A stretch of 33,537 bases of DNA, from positions 1 to 33,537 of the forward strand of contig LNDR01000385.1 of NCBI GenBank assembly GCA_001464755.1, given 5' to 3'. Source of the DNA: Rhizobiales bacterium Ga0077524 (GTDB taxonomy: Bacteria > Pseudomonadota > Alphaproteobacteria > Rhizobiales > Hyphomicrobiaceae). Shown here piece after piece: positions 8,098 to 16,812 of this stretch. Each line of letters begins with the position of its first letter. The first letter of the stretch is position 1. Under the pieces are notes generated by a model, which was given only the letters and a program-made list of their open reading frames with translations, did no database searches and was not told where the DNA came from. The position numbers and the translations under genes are program-made.

Positions 8098-8703
8098 ATG
8101 CAAAAGCTCGAAATAACTCGGCGAGCCGAGCCCACCCAGCGGCTACGCCTGTTGCCGGTGCTGGCACCGGTGATCATTTTCGCTGCCGTGGCGGGCCTCT
8201 TCCTCGCGGCCCTGCAAAAGGGCGACCCGTCGAAAATCCCGTCAGCGCTCATCGGGCGCCCGGCGCCCGTGGTCGACCTGCCGCCGGTGGCCGACCTGAC
8301 GCGCGCCGGCGTCGCCGTCCCAGGCTTCGTGACCGCCGATCTCGGCAAGGGCAAACCGGCGGTCGTGAATTTCTGGGCGTCGTGGTGCGTCCCGTGCGCC
8401 GAGGAGCACCCCCAGCTGGTTGCACTGACGCAGCGCACAGGTGTGGCGCTTTACGGCATCAACAACAAGGATCAGCCGGCAAACGCCGCACGTTTCCTCG
8501 CCCTGCACGGCAACCCCTACCGCGCCATCGGCGCGGATGCCAACGGGCGGGCGGCGATCGAGTGGGGTGTCTATGGCATGCCCGAGACGTTCATCGTCGA
8601 CGGCAAGGGGACGGTCGTGTTCAAGCATGTCGGGCCGATCACGGTACAGGCGCTGGAGCAGACCGTGCTGCCTGCGTTGGCGAAGGCCAGCGCCGCGCCG
8701 TAG
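8098..8703 (+). CDS. ccmG: Thiol:disulfide interchange protein CcmG/DsbE
   Basis: This 201-residue protein has an N-terminal membrane anchor (about 18-40) and a periplasmic thioredoxin domain with the WCVPC active site (Cys97, Cys100) and a cis-proline in the GMPETFIVD segment, characteristic of CcmG/DsbE. It reduces apocytochrome c CxxCH cysteines before heme attachment. The ATG at 8098 lies 10 nt after ccmD and gives the expected N-in anchor; the frame is open further upstream but overlaps ccmD. ccmC-ccmD-ccmG are clearly one operon. Confidence 0.95.
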   Translation: MQKLEITRRAEPTQRLRLLPVLAPVIIFAAVAGLFLAALQKGDPSKIPSALIGRPAPVVDLPPVADLTRAGVAVPGFVTADLGKGKPAVVNFWASWCVPCAEEHPQLVALTQRTGVALYGINNKDQPANAARFLALHGNPYRAIGADANGRAAIEWGVYGMPETFIVDGKGTVVFKHVGPITVQALEQTVLPALAKASAAP

Positions 8704-8789
8704 CACGCTGATCGATCAACCTTCGACACTCGCCTCAGCGTGGCGCAGGCCTTAGGCTTGATCTCCAGCAGACTGCGGGGCCGAGCGAA

Positions 8790-10286
8790 ATGTACGATGT
8801 CATTGTTGTGGGCGGCGGCGGGTCTGGACTGTCGGCGGCGGCCGAGGCGGCCGGTCTCGGACGGCGCGTCATTCTGCTCGAGAAAAGCCAGCGGCTGGGC
8901 GGGAGCACGGCCTGGTCGGTGGGCTCGATCTCGGCGACAAACACCCCGCAACAGCGCGCCGCCGGCATCTTCGACCACCCGGACGCGCATTTCGAGGATC
9001 TCGAGACGCTGGCCGGCGCGATGTCCAATCGCGACAACCGGGCACTGAGGCGTCTTCTCGTCGACAACATCACCGACACCATGGGCTGGCTCGAGAATGC
9101 CGGCCTCGTATTCGTCGGCCCAAACCCTGAGCCGCCGCATCGGCTCCCGCGCATGCACAACGTCCTGCCGAACTCCCGGGCTTTTCCCGAGATGCTCGGG
9201 CAGCTTTGCCGCCGGCTCGGTGTCGAGATCAAGCTCGGGATCCTTGCCGACGAGATCATCGTGGAGGGCCATCGCGCGGTCGGGGTGCGCACGCGGAGCA
9301 TGGCCGGCGGAGGCACTGGGGAGGTCAGGGCACGCGGCGGCATCGTGTTGGCGGGCGGCGATTTCGCAGGCAATGCCGAGATGAAGGCCGAACTAGCAGG
9401 ACCGTCGGCGGCCAATATCGACGCGGTCAATCCGGAAGCCACAGGGGATGCCATCCGCATCGCGCGCGCAATTGGCGCCGAGGTGGTCAATGGCGACATC
9501 GTGCGTGGGCCGATCATGCGCTTTGTGCCGCCAGCCCGGGAGAGCTTGTTGCGGCGGCTGCCGCCGCGCCGTTGGCTGGCGCGGAGCCTCGCCTTGGCTC
9601 ACGCTTATCTGCCCGAGGCGGTGAAACGGCCGTTCGCAATGAGCTTCCTGGTGACGGCGCTCGGCCCTTCACGGGGCCTGTTCGAGGCAGGAGCCATCCT
9701 GGTCAATCGCGAGGGCCGCCGGTTTGCCGACGAACTCGTCCGTCCAGCTGAAGCCGTGTCCGAGCAGCCGGGCCGGATCGCCTACATCGTCATGGATCGA
9801 GCGATGTCAGAACGCTTCTCGGAATGGCCCAACTTCATCTCGACCGCGCCGGGGGTCGCCTATGCCTACCTCGAAGACTACAAGCGCAATCGGCGCGATA
9901 TCTACCACGAGGTCGCCAACGCAACCCAGCTGGCGAACCGGCTCGGCATGTCGGAGGCTTCGCTACGTGCCGCCATCGCGGAGAGTGGAGCTGATGGACG
10001 TCCAACCATCGCCGACGGGCCGCTGGTCGCGCTTGGGCCAGTCAAAAGCTATGTCGTCTTCACCGACGGCGGACTGAGAGTGACCGAGCGGCTCGAGGTC
10101 GTTGGCCGCGATGGCGCGCCCATTGCCGGCCTCTATGCCGCCGGCTCGACAGGGCAGGGTGGCGTTCTACTCGAGGGCCACGGGCACCATCTCGGCTGGG
10201 CGTTCGTGTCGGGGCGCATCGCGGGACGCAACGCTGCACTCGAGATCGCCGCAGAGCTGGATCCGCCGAGGCCTGGGCCGCAATAG
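8790..10286 (+). CDS. FAD-dependent oxidoreductase of the fumarate reductase / 3-ketosteroid-1-dehydrogenase type
   Basis: This 498-residue protein begins with a dinucleotide-binding motif (VIVVGGGGSGLSAA, residues 4-17) and the flavoprotein signature LLEKSQRLGGSTAWS. It ends with the FAD-closing segment GLYAAGSTGQGG followed by GHHLGWAFVSGRIAGRNAA. This pattern is typical of soluble succinate dehydrogenase/fumarate reductase-like flavoproteins and ketosteroid dehydrogenases. Substrate and electron partner cannot be read from the sequence. No export signal is seen. It lies 86 nt after ccmG on the same strand; the ribosome-binding site is weak. It converges, 11 nt apart, with the TPR-cytochrome gene. 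Confidence 0.85.
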   Translation: MYDVIVVGGGGSGLSAAAEAAGLGRRVILLEKSQRLGGSTAWSVGSISATNTPQQRAAGIFDHPDAHFEDLETLAGAMSNRDNRALRRLLVDNITDTMGWLENAGLVFVGPNPEPPHRLPRMHNVLPNSRAFPEMLGQLCRRLGVEIKLGILADEIIVEGHRAVGVRTRSMAGGGTGEVRARGGIVLAGGDFAGNAEMKAELAGPSAANIDAVNPEATGDAIRIARAIGAEVVNGDIVRGPIMRFVPPARESLLRRLPPRRWLARSLALAHAYLPEAVKRPFAMSFLVTALGPSRGLFEAGAILVNREGRRFADELVRPAEAVSEQPGRIAYIVMDRAMSERFSEWPNFISTAPGVAYAYLEDYKRNRRDIYHEVANATQLANRLGMSEASLRAAIAESGADGRPTIADGPLVALGPVKSYVVFTDGGLRVTERLEVVGRDGAPIAGLYAAGSTGQGGVLLEGHGHHLGWAFVSGRIAGRNAALEIAAELDPPRPGPQ

Positions 10287-10297
10287 ACGGAAAGGCG

Positions 10298-11308
10298 CTA
10301 TTGGCGCACCTCCAAGCTATTGATATAGGCAACGATTTTGTCGACGTCCGAGTCGGGAAGCTTGAACTTGGGCATCTCGTCGTGCGGCGCCGCGATGCCG
10401 CGCGTCAGTGGCTCCCTCAGCGCCTGCACTGGGTGCAGCTTGTGTAGGCTGCGAAAGGCAGGCGCATTCGTGTGGGGGCTTGCTCCATCGGCACCGATCG
10501 CATGACAGCGTGCGCAATGCATCTCGACAAGTGCCTTGCCCTCAGAGATCAGACGGGCACTCTCGGAAGCAAAATCACCCAAGGCCCCGAGACGAGCCAA
10601 GCCGTCACGCGCGCCCGCTAGCGCAGGATCAACCAGCAAGGCGCTTCGGAAATCGGCGACGGCCTCCGCTTTCCTGCCGGCAGCCTCATGACTGTAAGCA
10701 CGGTTGTTGTAAGCTAGTCCGTAGAGAGGATTGATCGAAATCGCCAGCGTGAAGTCCTCGATGGCACGAGGCAGATTGCCAGACGCCTTGTAGGCGAGGC
10801 CACGGTTGTTGTAGGCGACGGCGCTGCCTGGGGCGAGGCGCAAGGCCTGCGAAAAGTCGTCAACCGCCTGCTGGGGATCCCCCTTCACGAGATAGGCGTG
10901 CCCGCGACCGCTGTAGCCCAGCACAGCCTTCGGTCGGAGACGAATGACGTCGCTGTAGTCAGCGATGGCGGCATCGAGATTGCGGCGGGAGACGTTAACC
11001 TGGGCCCGATAGCCGTAGGCCTGAGCATCGGCAGGGTTGAGCTTTATTGCTTCAGTCAGATCGCTCAGTGCAGCTTCGGTCGCACCCGCTTCCGCCCGGG
11101 TGCGGCCTCGGTTGCGATAACCTAGCGCCTTCTGTTCAGCTGTGGCGGTGCTCCCGCCGATCACCTCCGTGCACGCCCTGAGGCGGATCTCGGCATTGCT
11201 GGCCGTGCGACACTCTGCGAGCGCATCGGCGGCGGCATCACGGGAAGCAACCATGAAAAGCACAAGCATCGAACCGGCTGCGAGACCCAGTTTTCGCGGT
11301 GCTACCAT
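10298..11308 (-). CDS. Periplasmic TPR-repeat protein with C-terminal cytochrome c domain
   Basis: This 336-residue protein has a signal peptide (about 1-27, ending near DAAADA), roughly five tetratricopeptide repeats (about 60-240) with the usual AYNNRGLAY/AI.DF pattern, and a C-terminal monoheme cytochrome c domain. The heme site is CARCH (265-269) and the likely axial methionine is Met312 in HDEMPKF. TPRs bind protein partners, so the fusion looks like a docking scaffold bearing an electron carrier. The ATG at 11308 has GGAGG 4 nt upstream. A second cytochrome c gene lies 106 nt upstream on the same strand, probably co-transcribed. The partner and redox role are unknown. Confidence 0.88.
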   Translation of the reverse strand: MVAPRKLGLAAGSMLVLFMVASRDAAADALAECRTASNAEIRLRACTEVIGGSTATAEQKALGYRNRGRTRAEAGATEAALSDLTEAIKLNPADAQAYGYRAQVNVSRRNLDAAIADYSDVIRLRPKAVLGYSGRGHAYLVKGDPQQAVDDFSQALRLAPGSAVAYNNRGLAYKASGNLPRAIEDFTLAISINPLYGLAYNNRAYSHEAAGRKAEAVADFRSALLVDPALAGARDGLARLGALGDFASESARLISEGKALVEMHCARCHAIGADGASPHTNAPAFRSLHKLHPVQALREPLTRGIAAPHDEMPKFKLPDSDVDKIVAYINSLEVRQ

Positions 11309-11414
11309 GTCCCCTCCGAAGCGATGAAATTCGAACGCGCTTTATAGCGAAGTCGCCCGCGGCGACCATGATCCGCGTCAACAACAGTCGGTTTCCGACC
11401 GTTTCCAGGACAAG

Positions 11415-11750
11415 CTATTCCCTCAGCGCCATAACGTAGGCAATCAAGTGGCGGATCTCGGAACGCGTCAATGCGATGCCGGGCATCTCGGGGTGGGGCA
11501 GAATGATCGCTGCGGCCAAGCTCTCCGGTGTCGTGCGCGGGCTCTTGGCGATGGCCATAAAACTCGGCACGTCGGCGCGCGGCGCGGCAACCCCATTGCC
11601 CTCGGTGAGATGGCAGTTGGAGCATAGCTTTGCCGCCAGCTGGCGTCCCTCGCCCGCATCGGGGGTCAATGGCTGGGCTCGGGCCGGTGTCCCCATGGGG
11701 CCCAAAGCAACCACACCCAAAGCGAAAGCTGCGGCGCATGGTGTTCGCAT
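11415..11750 (-). CDS. Small periplasmic monoheme cytochrome c
   Basis: This 111-residue precursor has a signal peptide (about 1-25, cleavage near ARAQP), heme motif CSNCH (43-47) and a probable axial Met89 in HPEMPGI, followed by a helix ending in HLIAYVMALR. These fit class I cytochrome c. The ATG at 11750 is preceded by GAGG about 7 nt upstream. Its C-terminal layout closely parallels the cytochrome domain of the neighbouring TPR fusion (EMP, then a helix with IAY), which suggests a duplicated domain or a working pair. Confidence 0.88.
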   Translation of the reverse strand: MRTPCAAAFALGVVALGPMGTPARAQPLTPDAGEGRQLAAKLCSNCHLTEGNGVAAPRADVPSFMAIAKSPRTTPESLAAAIILPHPEMPGIALTRSEIRHLIAYVMALRE

Positions 11751-11798
11751 TCGGACGCCTCGCTGTGCTGGGCTATGCTAAGGACGAGGCCACTCTAT

Positions 11799-12437
11799 TC
11801 AGACCTCGACAAAGGCTCCCGTACCCTCGTTGAGCACGGACAGTGCGCCGGTTGCAATGTCGAAGTGCGCCCCATAGAGGGCGATGCGCCCTCGCCCCTC
11901 GAGTATTTGAATGCAAGGGAAGGTCCGTAAATTGGCCAGCGAGGTCTTGATGCCCTCGCGCTCGAGCGCTCCGGCAAGCTCGCCGACGGGCCGGGTGGCG
12001 AGGCGGGTGCGCACCTCATCGCGCGCCACGTCGAGCATCGACATCCAGTTGGAAATGAATTTCGCCTCGGTCTGGCGTGCTGCGTCGTGCTCGAGGCAGG
12101 CACGAATACCACCACAGCCCGCGTGGCCGATGACCATGATGTGGCGGACCCGCAAGTTGAGCGCTGCAAACTCGAGCGCTGCCGAAACGCCGTGGAATTT
12201 GCCAGTCGTCTCGAAGGGCGGCACGAGGTTCGCCACGTTGCGCACAACGAACAGTTCGCCAGGCACCGCCGAGAAAATGGTCTCGGGATCGACGCGGCTA
12301 TCGCAGCACGAGACCACCATGACATCCGGCGTCTGACCGCGCTCGGCCAGTTCCTCATAGCGGTGTTGATTGGGCGCGTAGTGTCGGAAGCGGAAGCGGC
12401 GATAGCGGTCGGCCAGCTGCTCGGGGAGGAGAGACAT
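11799..12437 (-). CDS. Beta-class carbonic anhydrase
   Basis: This 212-residue protein shows the beta-CA zinc site: CCDSR (Cys44, Asp46, Arg48) and HAGC (His105, Cys108). It interconverts CO2 and bicarbonate in the cytoplasm. The ATG at 12437 gives the usual N-terminus (MSLLPEQLADRYRRF); an in-frame start 36 nt upstream adds residues atypical of the family. It could serve general bicarbonate supply or the CO2-linked reactions of the KorAB enzyme, but nothing in the sequence ties them together. Confidence 0.95.
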   Translation of the reverse strand: MSLLPEQLADRYRRFRFRHYAPNQHRYEELAERGQTPDVMVVSCCDSRVDPETIFSAVPGELFVVRNVANLVPPFETTGKFHGVSAALEFAALNLRVRHIMVIGHAGCGGIRACLEHDAARQTEAKFISNWMSMLDVARDEVRTRLATRPVGELAGALEREGIKTSLANLRTFPCIQILEGRGRIALYGAHFDIATGALSVLNEGTGAFVEV

Positions 12438-12474
12438 GATGTACTCTTTGTCAGTGGGCCTCCGGATGCCCACA

Positions 12475-12484
12475 CCGCATGCGG
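12475..12484. promoter_or_regulatory. 10-bp perfect palindrome upstream of carbonic anhydrase
   Basis: CCGCATGCGG lies 38-47 nt before the carbonic anhydrase start codon, where an operator could overlap a promoter. No -35/-10 was recognised around it; this is only a candidate site. Confidence 0.2.
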
Positions 12485-12596
12485 CGCGTGACCGCGGCCG
12501 GCTCGACGCTAGGTACTGCGATCAACCTTGGATCGGCTCGATCGTCAAGCCTCCCCTCCGCCTCGATTTGCGTCGCACTCTGCTCGGCATGGGGCC

Positions 12597-13637
12597 TCAG
12601 CCCACGGCCTCCGCCGCGAGACGCAGTATGTCGAGATCGGCGCCGGATAGCAGCATGGTGCCAATCTTGTTGCCCTGGGCTGCCGCCTTCCACTCCTTGA
12701 GGCGGCCCTTGATGCGATCGGCGTTGCCGACCAGGAACAGCTCGTCAATCATCTTGTCTGGCACGGCGGCCATCGCATCTTTGCGGCGTCCCCCGAGGAA
12801 TGCGTCCTGGATCTCGACAGCCGCGTCCTCGTAACCCAGTCGCTTGGCGTAGTCGTTGTAGAAGTTCTTCTCGCGTGCGCCCATGCCGCCCACGTAGAGC
12901 GCCACCTCGGGGCGGAGCTGGTCGCGGCACTTGTCGATGTCCGGACCCATCGCAACCTTGACGAAGGGCGTGATGTCGAATTTCTCGAGCGACTGCGGGC
13001 GGCCCGCAGCGGCCATTCCTTCGAGCACAGGCTTGACGATGATGTCCGCCTTCTCCGGGCTCATAAAGATCGGCTGGACGCCGTCCGCCACCTCGCCCGC
13101 CGTGCGCAGACCCGCAGGCGCGATCGCCGCAGTATAAATCCGGATGTCGGGATTCGGCTTCATAATCGACTTGAGAGGCTTGCCAAGGCCGCTGGCACCA
13201 GGGCCCTGATACGGGATCTGGTAGTGCTCACTCGAGTGCTGCAACGCCTCCTCCCGCGCGAAAATCTTGCGCAGAATTGCAACATACTCCTTCATGCGGG
13301 AGAGCGGTTTACCGTAGGCAACGCCATGCCACCCCTCGACGACTTGCGGCCCCGACGGCCCGAGGCCAAGCATAAAGCGCCCCTTCGACATCGCGGCGAG
13401 CGTCATCGCTGTCATGGCCGTGCAGGCCGGCGTGCGAGCCGGGATCTGCATTATACCAGTACCTGCGTTGATGCGGCTCGTGCGGGCAAGCGTCCAGGCT
13501 ATCGGCGTCACGCTATCGCTACCGTAGGACTCGCCCTGCCAGACCTGATCGTAGCCGAGCTTCTCAGCCTCGAGCACAAGGTCTGTATTTGGGCCACCTT
13601 CATCACCTGCATAGCGCAACAACATTCCGAGCTTCAT
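12597..13637 (-). CDS. LLM-class flavin/F420-dependent oxidoreductase
   Basis: This 346-residue protein has the luciferase-like monooxygenase TIM-barrel pattern: MKLGMLLRYAG at the start, EKLGYDQVWQGESYG, the TGIMQIPARTPA strand, and MSKGRFMLGLGPSGPQVVEGWHG. These segments resemble F420-dependent LLM dehydrogenases more than bacterial luciferase. Substrate unknown. The ATG at 13637 is the only good start. It lies upstream of carbonic anhydrase (159 nt gap) on the same strand. Whether it uses F420 or FMN cannot be decided here. Confidence 0.85.
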   Translation of the reverse strand: MKLGMLLRYAGDEGGPNTDLVLEAEKLGYDQVWQGESYGSDSVTPIAWTLARTSRINAGTGIMQIPARTPACTAMTAMTLAAMSKGRFMLGLGPSGPQVVEGWHGVAYGKPLSRMKEYVAILRKIFAREEALQHSSEHYQIPYQGPGASGLGKPLKSIMKPNPDIRIYTAAIAPAGLRTAGEVADGVQPIFMSPEKADIIVKPVLEGMAAAGRPQSLEKFDITPFVKVAMGPDIDKCRDQLRPEVALYVGGMGAREKNFYNDYAKRLGYEDAAVEIQDAFLGGRRKDAMAAVPDKMIDELFLVGNADRIKGRLKEWKAAAQGNKIGTMLLSGADLDILRLAAEAVG

Positions 13638-13783
13638 GTGAGCCGCTCCCTCGTTTTCGGGCCGCCGTACCCGGGACGCCCAATGGTCGTCAACCTATCG
13701 CCTGGCCACGTTGTCCGAACGCAAAGGCTAGCCGAGTGCCATACTGAATGCACGCATACTCTGACGACGACGGACGACAGCCG

Positions 13784-16000
13784 TCAGGTCACGACGGTGT
13801 CTGCCAGCGAAACTGCGAAGGCGTAGGCACGAGCGAGGACGTCGGTCTTGTCGGTCCGACTGCTCGGTCCACCGTGCCCCCCATGCTGCTGGGTGACGAG
13901 CAGCATCGGATTGCCGCTCGTCGATCTCTCACGCAGACGAGCAATCCATTTGGCGGGCTCCCAGTAGGTAACGCGCTGATCAGTCAGCGAAGCCACCGCC
14001 AGTACGGGGGGATAGCTCGCCGACCTCACGTTCTCGTAAGGGCTATAGGATCGGATCAGCTCGAAATCCTCTTTGCTGGCAAGTGGATTGCCGAACTCCG
14101 GCCACTCGCCCGGCGTCAGCGCCAACCCGGGATCCAGCAATGTGTTGAGCGCGTCGACGAATGGAACATCGGCAATCACGCCGAGGAAGAGATCGGGCGC
14201 CAGATTGAGGGCGGCGGCGACGAGAAGGCCGCCTGCGGACTCGCCATAGGCGACGATCCTGCCGCGCTTCGTGTAACCGGCCGCTGCGAGATAATCGGCG
14301 ACGGCAATGTAGTCCCGGATCGACTGTGGCTTGCCGTGGTGGCGGCCGGCAGCGTACCAACGGTCTCCCTTTTCGTTGCCACCACGAACATGCGCCATTG
14401 CGTAGACGAATCCCCTGTCGACGAGCGACAGACGAGCAGCCTCGAACGAGGTCTCAAGACCATCGCCATAAGCCCCGTAGCCCTCCAGGAGGAGTGGCGC
14501 GCTGCCGTCGAGCGTCAGGTCGACGCGGTGCAGCAGCGTAACAGGAACGAGTTCTCCATCGCTCGACGGAACCGAGAGCCGGTGGGTTACGTAGCGGGAT
14601 GACCGGAAGCCCCGGCCGGCCGACGCTGATCGCCTCAGGGCAGCCTCTCGAAGCGCGAGATCGTACTCGTAGATCCGCTCGGGCACCGCCATCGAAGACT
14701 GCGTGATCCGGATCATATCAGTGTCGAACTCGTGGCCCGTCTCGAGTTCCACCGCATGCATATCGGGATCGAGTTCGACCGGGTGCTCGCTGCCGTCACT
14801 CCAGCTCTTGGCTATGATTTCAGGTCCAGCGTCCGTCTCCTCCAAGCGCACGCAGTAGCGAGCGAGGACAACCATGTCCTTGATGCGGTGACCAGCCCGA
14901 CCAGCGACCAGCACCTTCCAGGACTCCTGGGCATCAGGAGCAATCGGCCCCAGGCAGATGCGCTTGTCCTCGGCATCTCCCCAATTGGTCAGGACAACCA
15001 ACCGATCGCCGAAATGCTCGACAGTGTAGGCGTGCCCCCCGGTCCTCGGCGCCACCCGCATCGGTGCAGAGCCTGGGGCGGCAGCGTCGACAAGCCAGAC
15101 CTCGGTCGAAAGATGGTGATCGGAAACGATCCGGATGAACCTGCCCGATTGGGTGCGATCCACCGTGAGATCATAAGCAGCATTGCTCTCGCGGTGCACG
15201 AGTTCATCGTCCGACTGCGGAGAGCCGACGCGATGCCTCCAAACCTCAAGAGGGCGATTGTCCGCGTCGATGCGTACGTAAAAAAGTGTTTGAGAATCGA
15301 GAGCCCAAGCAAAATCGCCAGAACTGTCCTCGATCGTTGACAGGGTCTCACCTGTTTCAAGATTGCGAACGTAAAGGGTATAGCGCTCACTACCGCTGCG
15401 ATCGACGGCGTAGGCGAGAAGGTTGTGGTCGGGAGAATGGATCGTGTCGGCGAGATCGTAGAACGCGGCGCCGCGAGCCTCTCGATTGCCGTCTAGAAGA
15501 ACAGTGGTGGGACCACCGGTCCGTGGCTGCCTGCAGAGTTGCTCGTGATCTGCGTCGTCGGGCTGTTGCGTGAAGTAGAGCCACGGCCCGTCTGGATCGG
15601 GCAGGCTAGCCTCCTCGTCGGCTGCACGAGCTTCGACCTCCCGGGCGATCTTTCTTCGCAACGCCGTCTGGGGACGAAGCACAAGCTCAGCGTACTTGTT
15701 CTCGGCCTCCAGATGCGCCTGGATCTCACTCTCGAGTACCGACGGATCCACCAGCACATCGCGCCAGCGGGCTGTGCGAAGCCAAGCGTAATCGTCAATC
15801 ACCTCGATCCCATGATGACGAATCGTAACCGGACGGCGGGCTGCAACAGGTGCGCGGGGTGGGGCAGTCAAATCAGGGATAGAGCGACGATTGCGCATTC
15901 GATTCATCGTCCAGTTGCCTAGGAAGTGATAACCCGCCCCGATCGCTGCTGCAGCTCCGACAGCAGCGACAAGCGAGCGTCGGGTCGGGCCACGAGCCAT
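13784..16000 (-). CDS. ptrB: Oligopeptidase B (S9A prolyl oligopeptidase family) with Tat-like signal
   Basis: From the ATG at 16000 (AAGG about 8 nt upstream) the protein has 738 residues: an N-terminal beta-propeller and a C-terminal alpha/beta hydrolase. The catalytic triad reads Ser588 in GESAGG, Asp674 in LTDQRVTYWEPAKW and His709 in GGHGGPSSR, and DRGFVYAMAHVRGG matches the family. Oligopeptidase B cleaves short peptides after Arg/Lys. The N-terminus has a twin-arginine-like signal (PTRRSLVAAVG followed by an alanine-rich hydrophobic stretch), whereas most characterised oligopeptidase B is cytosolic. The frame is open 22 codons further upstream, but that extension has no ribosome-binding site and would bury the signal. 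Confidence 0.92.
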   Translation of the reverse strand: MARGPTRRSLVAAVGAAAAIGAGYHFLGNWTMNRMRNRRSIPDLTAPPRAPVAARRPVTIRHHGIEVIDDYAWLRTARWRDVLVDPSVLESEIQAHLEAENKYAELVLRPQTALRRKIAREVEARAADEEASLPDPDGPWLYFTQQPDDADHEQLCRQPRTGGPTTVLLDGNREARGAAFYDLADTIHSPDHNLLAYAVDRSGSERYTLYVRNLETGETLSTIEDSSGDFAWALDSQTLFYVRIDADNRPLEVWRHRVGSPQSDDELVHRESNAAYDLTVDRTQSGRFIRIVSDHHLSTEVWLVDAAAPGSAPMRVAPRTGGHAYTVEHFGDRLVVLTNWGDAEDKRICLGPIAPDAQESWKVLVAGRAGHRIKDMVVLARYCVRLEETDAGPEIIAKSWSDGSEHPVELDPDMHAVELETGHEFDTDMIRITQSSMAVPERIYEYDLALREAALRRSASAGRGFRSSRYVTHRLSVPSSDGELVPVTLLHRVDLTLDGSAPLLLEGYGAYGDGLETSFEAARLSLVDRGFVYAMAHVRGGNEKGDRWYAAGRHHGKPQSIRDYIAVADYLAAAGYTKRGRIVAYGESAGGLLVAAALNLAPDLFLGVIADVPFVDALNTLLDPGLALTPGEWPEFGNPLASKEDFELIRSYSPYENVRSASYPPVLAVASLTDQRVTYWEPAKWIARLRERSTSGNPMLLVTQQHGGHGGPSSRTDKTDVLARAYAFAVSLADTVVT

Positions 16001-16181
16001 GCAACACCTTACCGCAAGTTGGTCAGCAACCGGTAGCCGCGGCGAAATGGGCCGTACCCGCCGCAATCTCCTAACATTCTTGCTCAGTCCGTAGATTACA
16101 TCTCATCATCTTGAACCATTCGCGGGCAAACGCAGGCGTTACCGCCGCGCAGCCTCGACGCTTGCGCCCGACGCAATCGCA

Positions 16182-16808
16182 TCACCCCGAGCAAACCGCC
16201 AACGAACCGTATATAAGGCTCTGGTCCCCGAGTTTCCATGTTCTGCTGCCGACCAAAAGTGCGGGTACTCGGGGTCCTGCGGGGACTTCGATGACGGTCG
16301 AAGCGACGAGATCTGTGAGACGCGACTGCAGGTCAGGCTCATCCATCCCGTCATAGATGCCTCGACCGGTCGTCTTGAGCGCTGCCTCCTTGGCGACCCA
16401 AAGGCGCAGAAACAGATCTCGAGCCGCCGGGTCCGGCTGGGCGGCCATGGCTGCTGCCTCTCCGGGCGCGAAGTGATCGTGTGCGAGTAGCACGGCTTCC
16501 GCTGACGAGACGGCGGCCTCGAACTCCAAGTCCACCCCGACGGCCCTGTCTGGTGCGAAGCCGGCCAGGATCAGCCCATTTCGGCGCGCAATCGATACGC
16601 CCAACTCGTGGTAGGGAGCGCCGAGCGAAGGTCGCCCGCTCGCGCGACGGAGCAAAGCTAAATCCGGTCGGCCAAATCCGCACCGCAACGAACATTGGAG
16701 CCACGAATCGCCCTCCTCGCCGCCCAGATCGGGATCGACAAGAATGAGCGCGGACGCGCTACCGACGTCGAGCATGCCAAGCTCGTGAGCGCCCGATGAG
16801 GGCCACAT
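16182..16808 (-). CDS. 4'-phosphopantetheinyl transferase, Sfp superfamily
   Basis: The 208-residue protein has the two Sfp-family magnesium/CoA motifs: GVDLE (91-95) and WVAKEAALK (137-145). It transfers the 4'-phosphopantetheine arm of CoA to the carrier-domain serine of peptide synthetases. The ATG at 16808 lies 4 nt beyond the stop codon of the Pls/PosA-type synthetase, so translation is probably coupled and the synthetase's T domain is the obvious substrate. The frame is open back to 16883 overlapping the synthetase, but those residues look like out-of-frame coding. Confidence 0.88.
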   Translation of the reverse strand: MWPSSGAHELGMLDVGSASALILVDPDLGGEEGDSWLQCSLRCGFGRPDLALLRRASGRPSLGAPYHELGVSIARRNGLILAGFAPDRAVGVDLEFEAAVSSAEAVLLAHDHFAPGEAAAMAAQPDPAARDLFLRLWVAKEAALKTTGRGIYDGMDEPDLQSRLTDLVASTVIEVPAGPRVPALLVGSRTWKLGDQSLIYGSLAVCSG

Positions 16809-16812
16809 GAAG

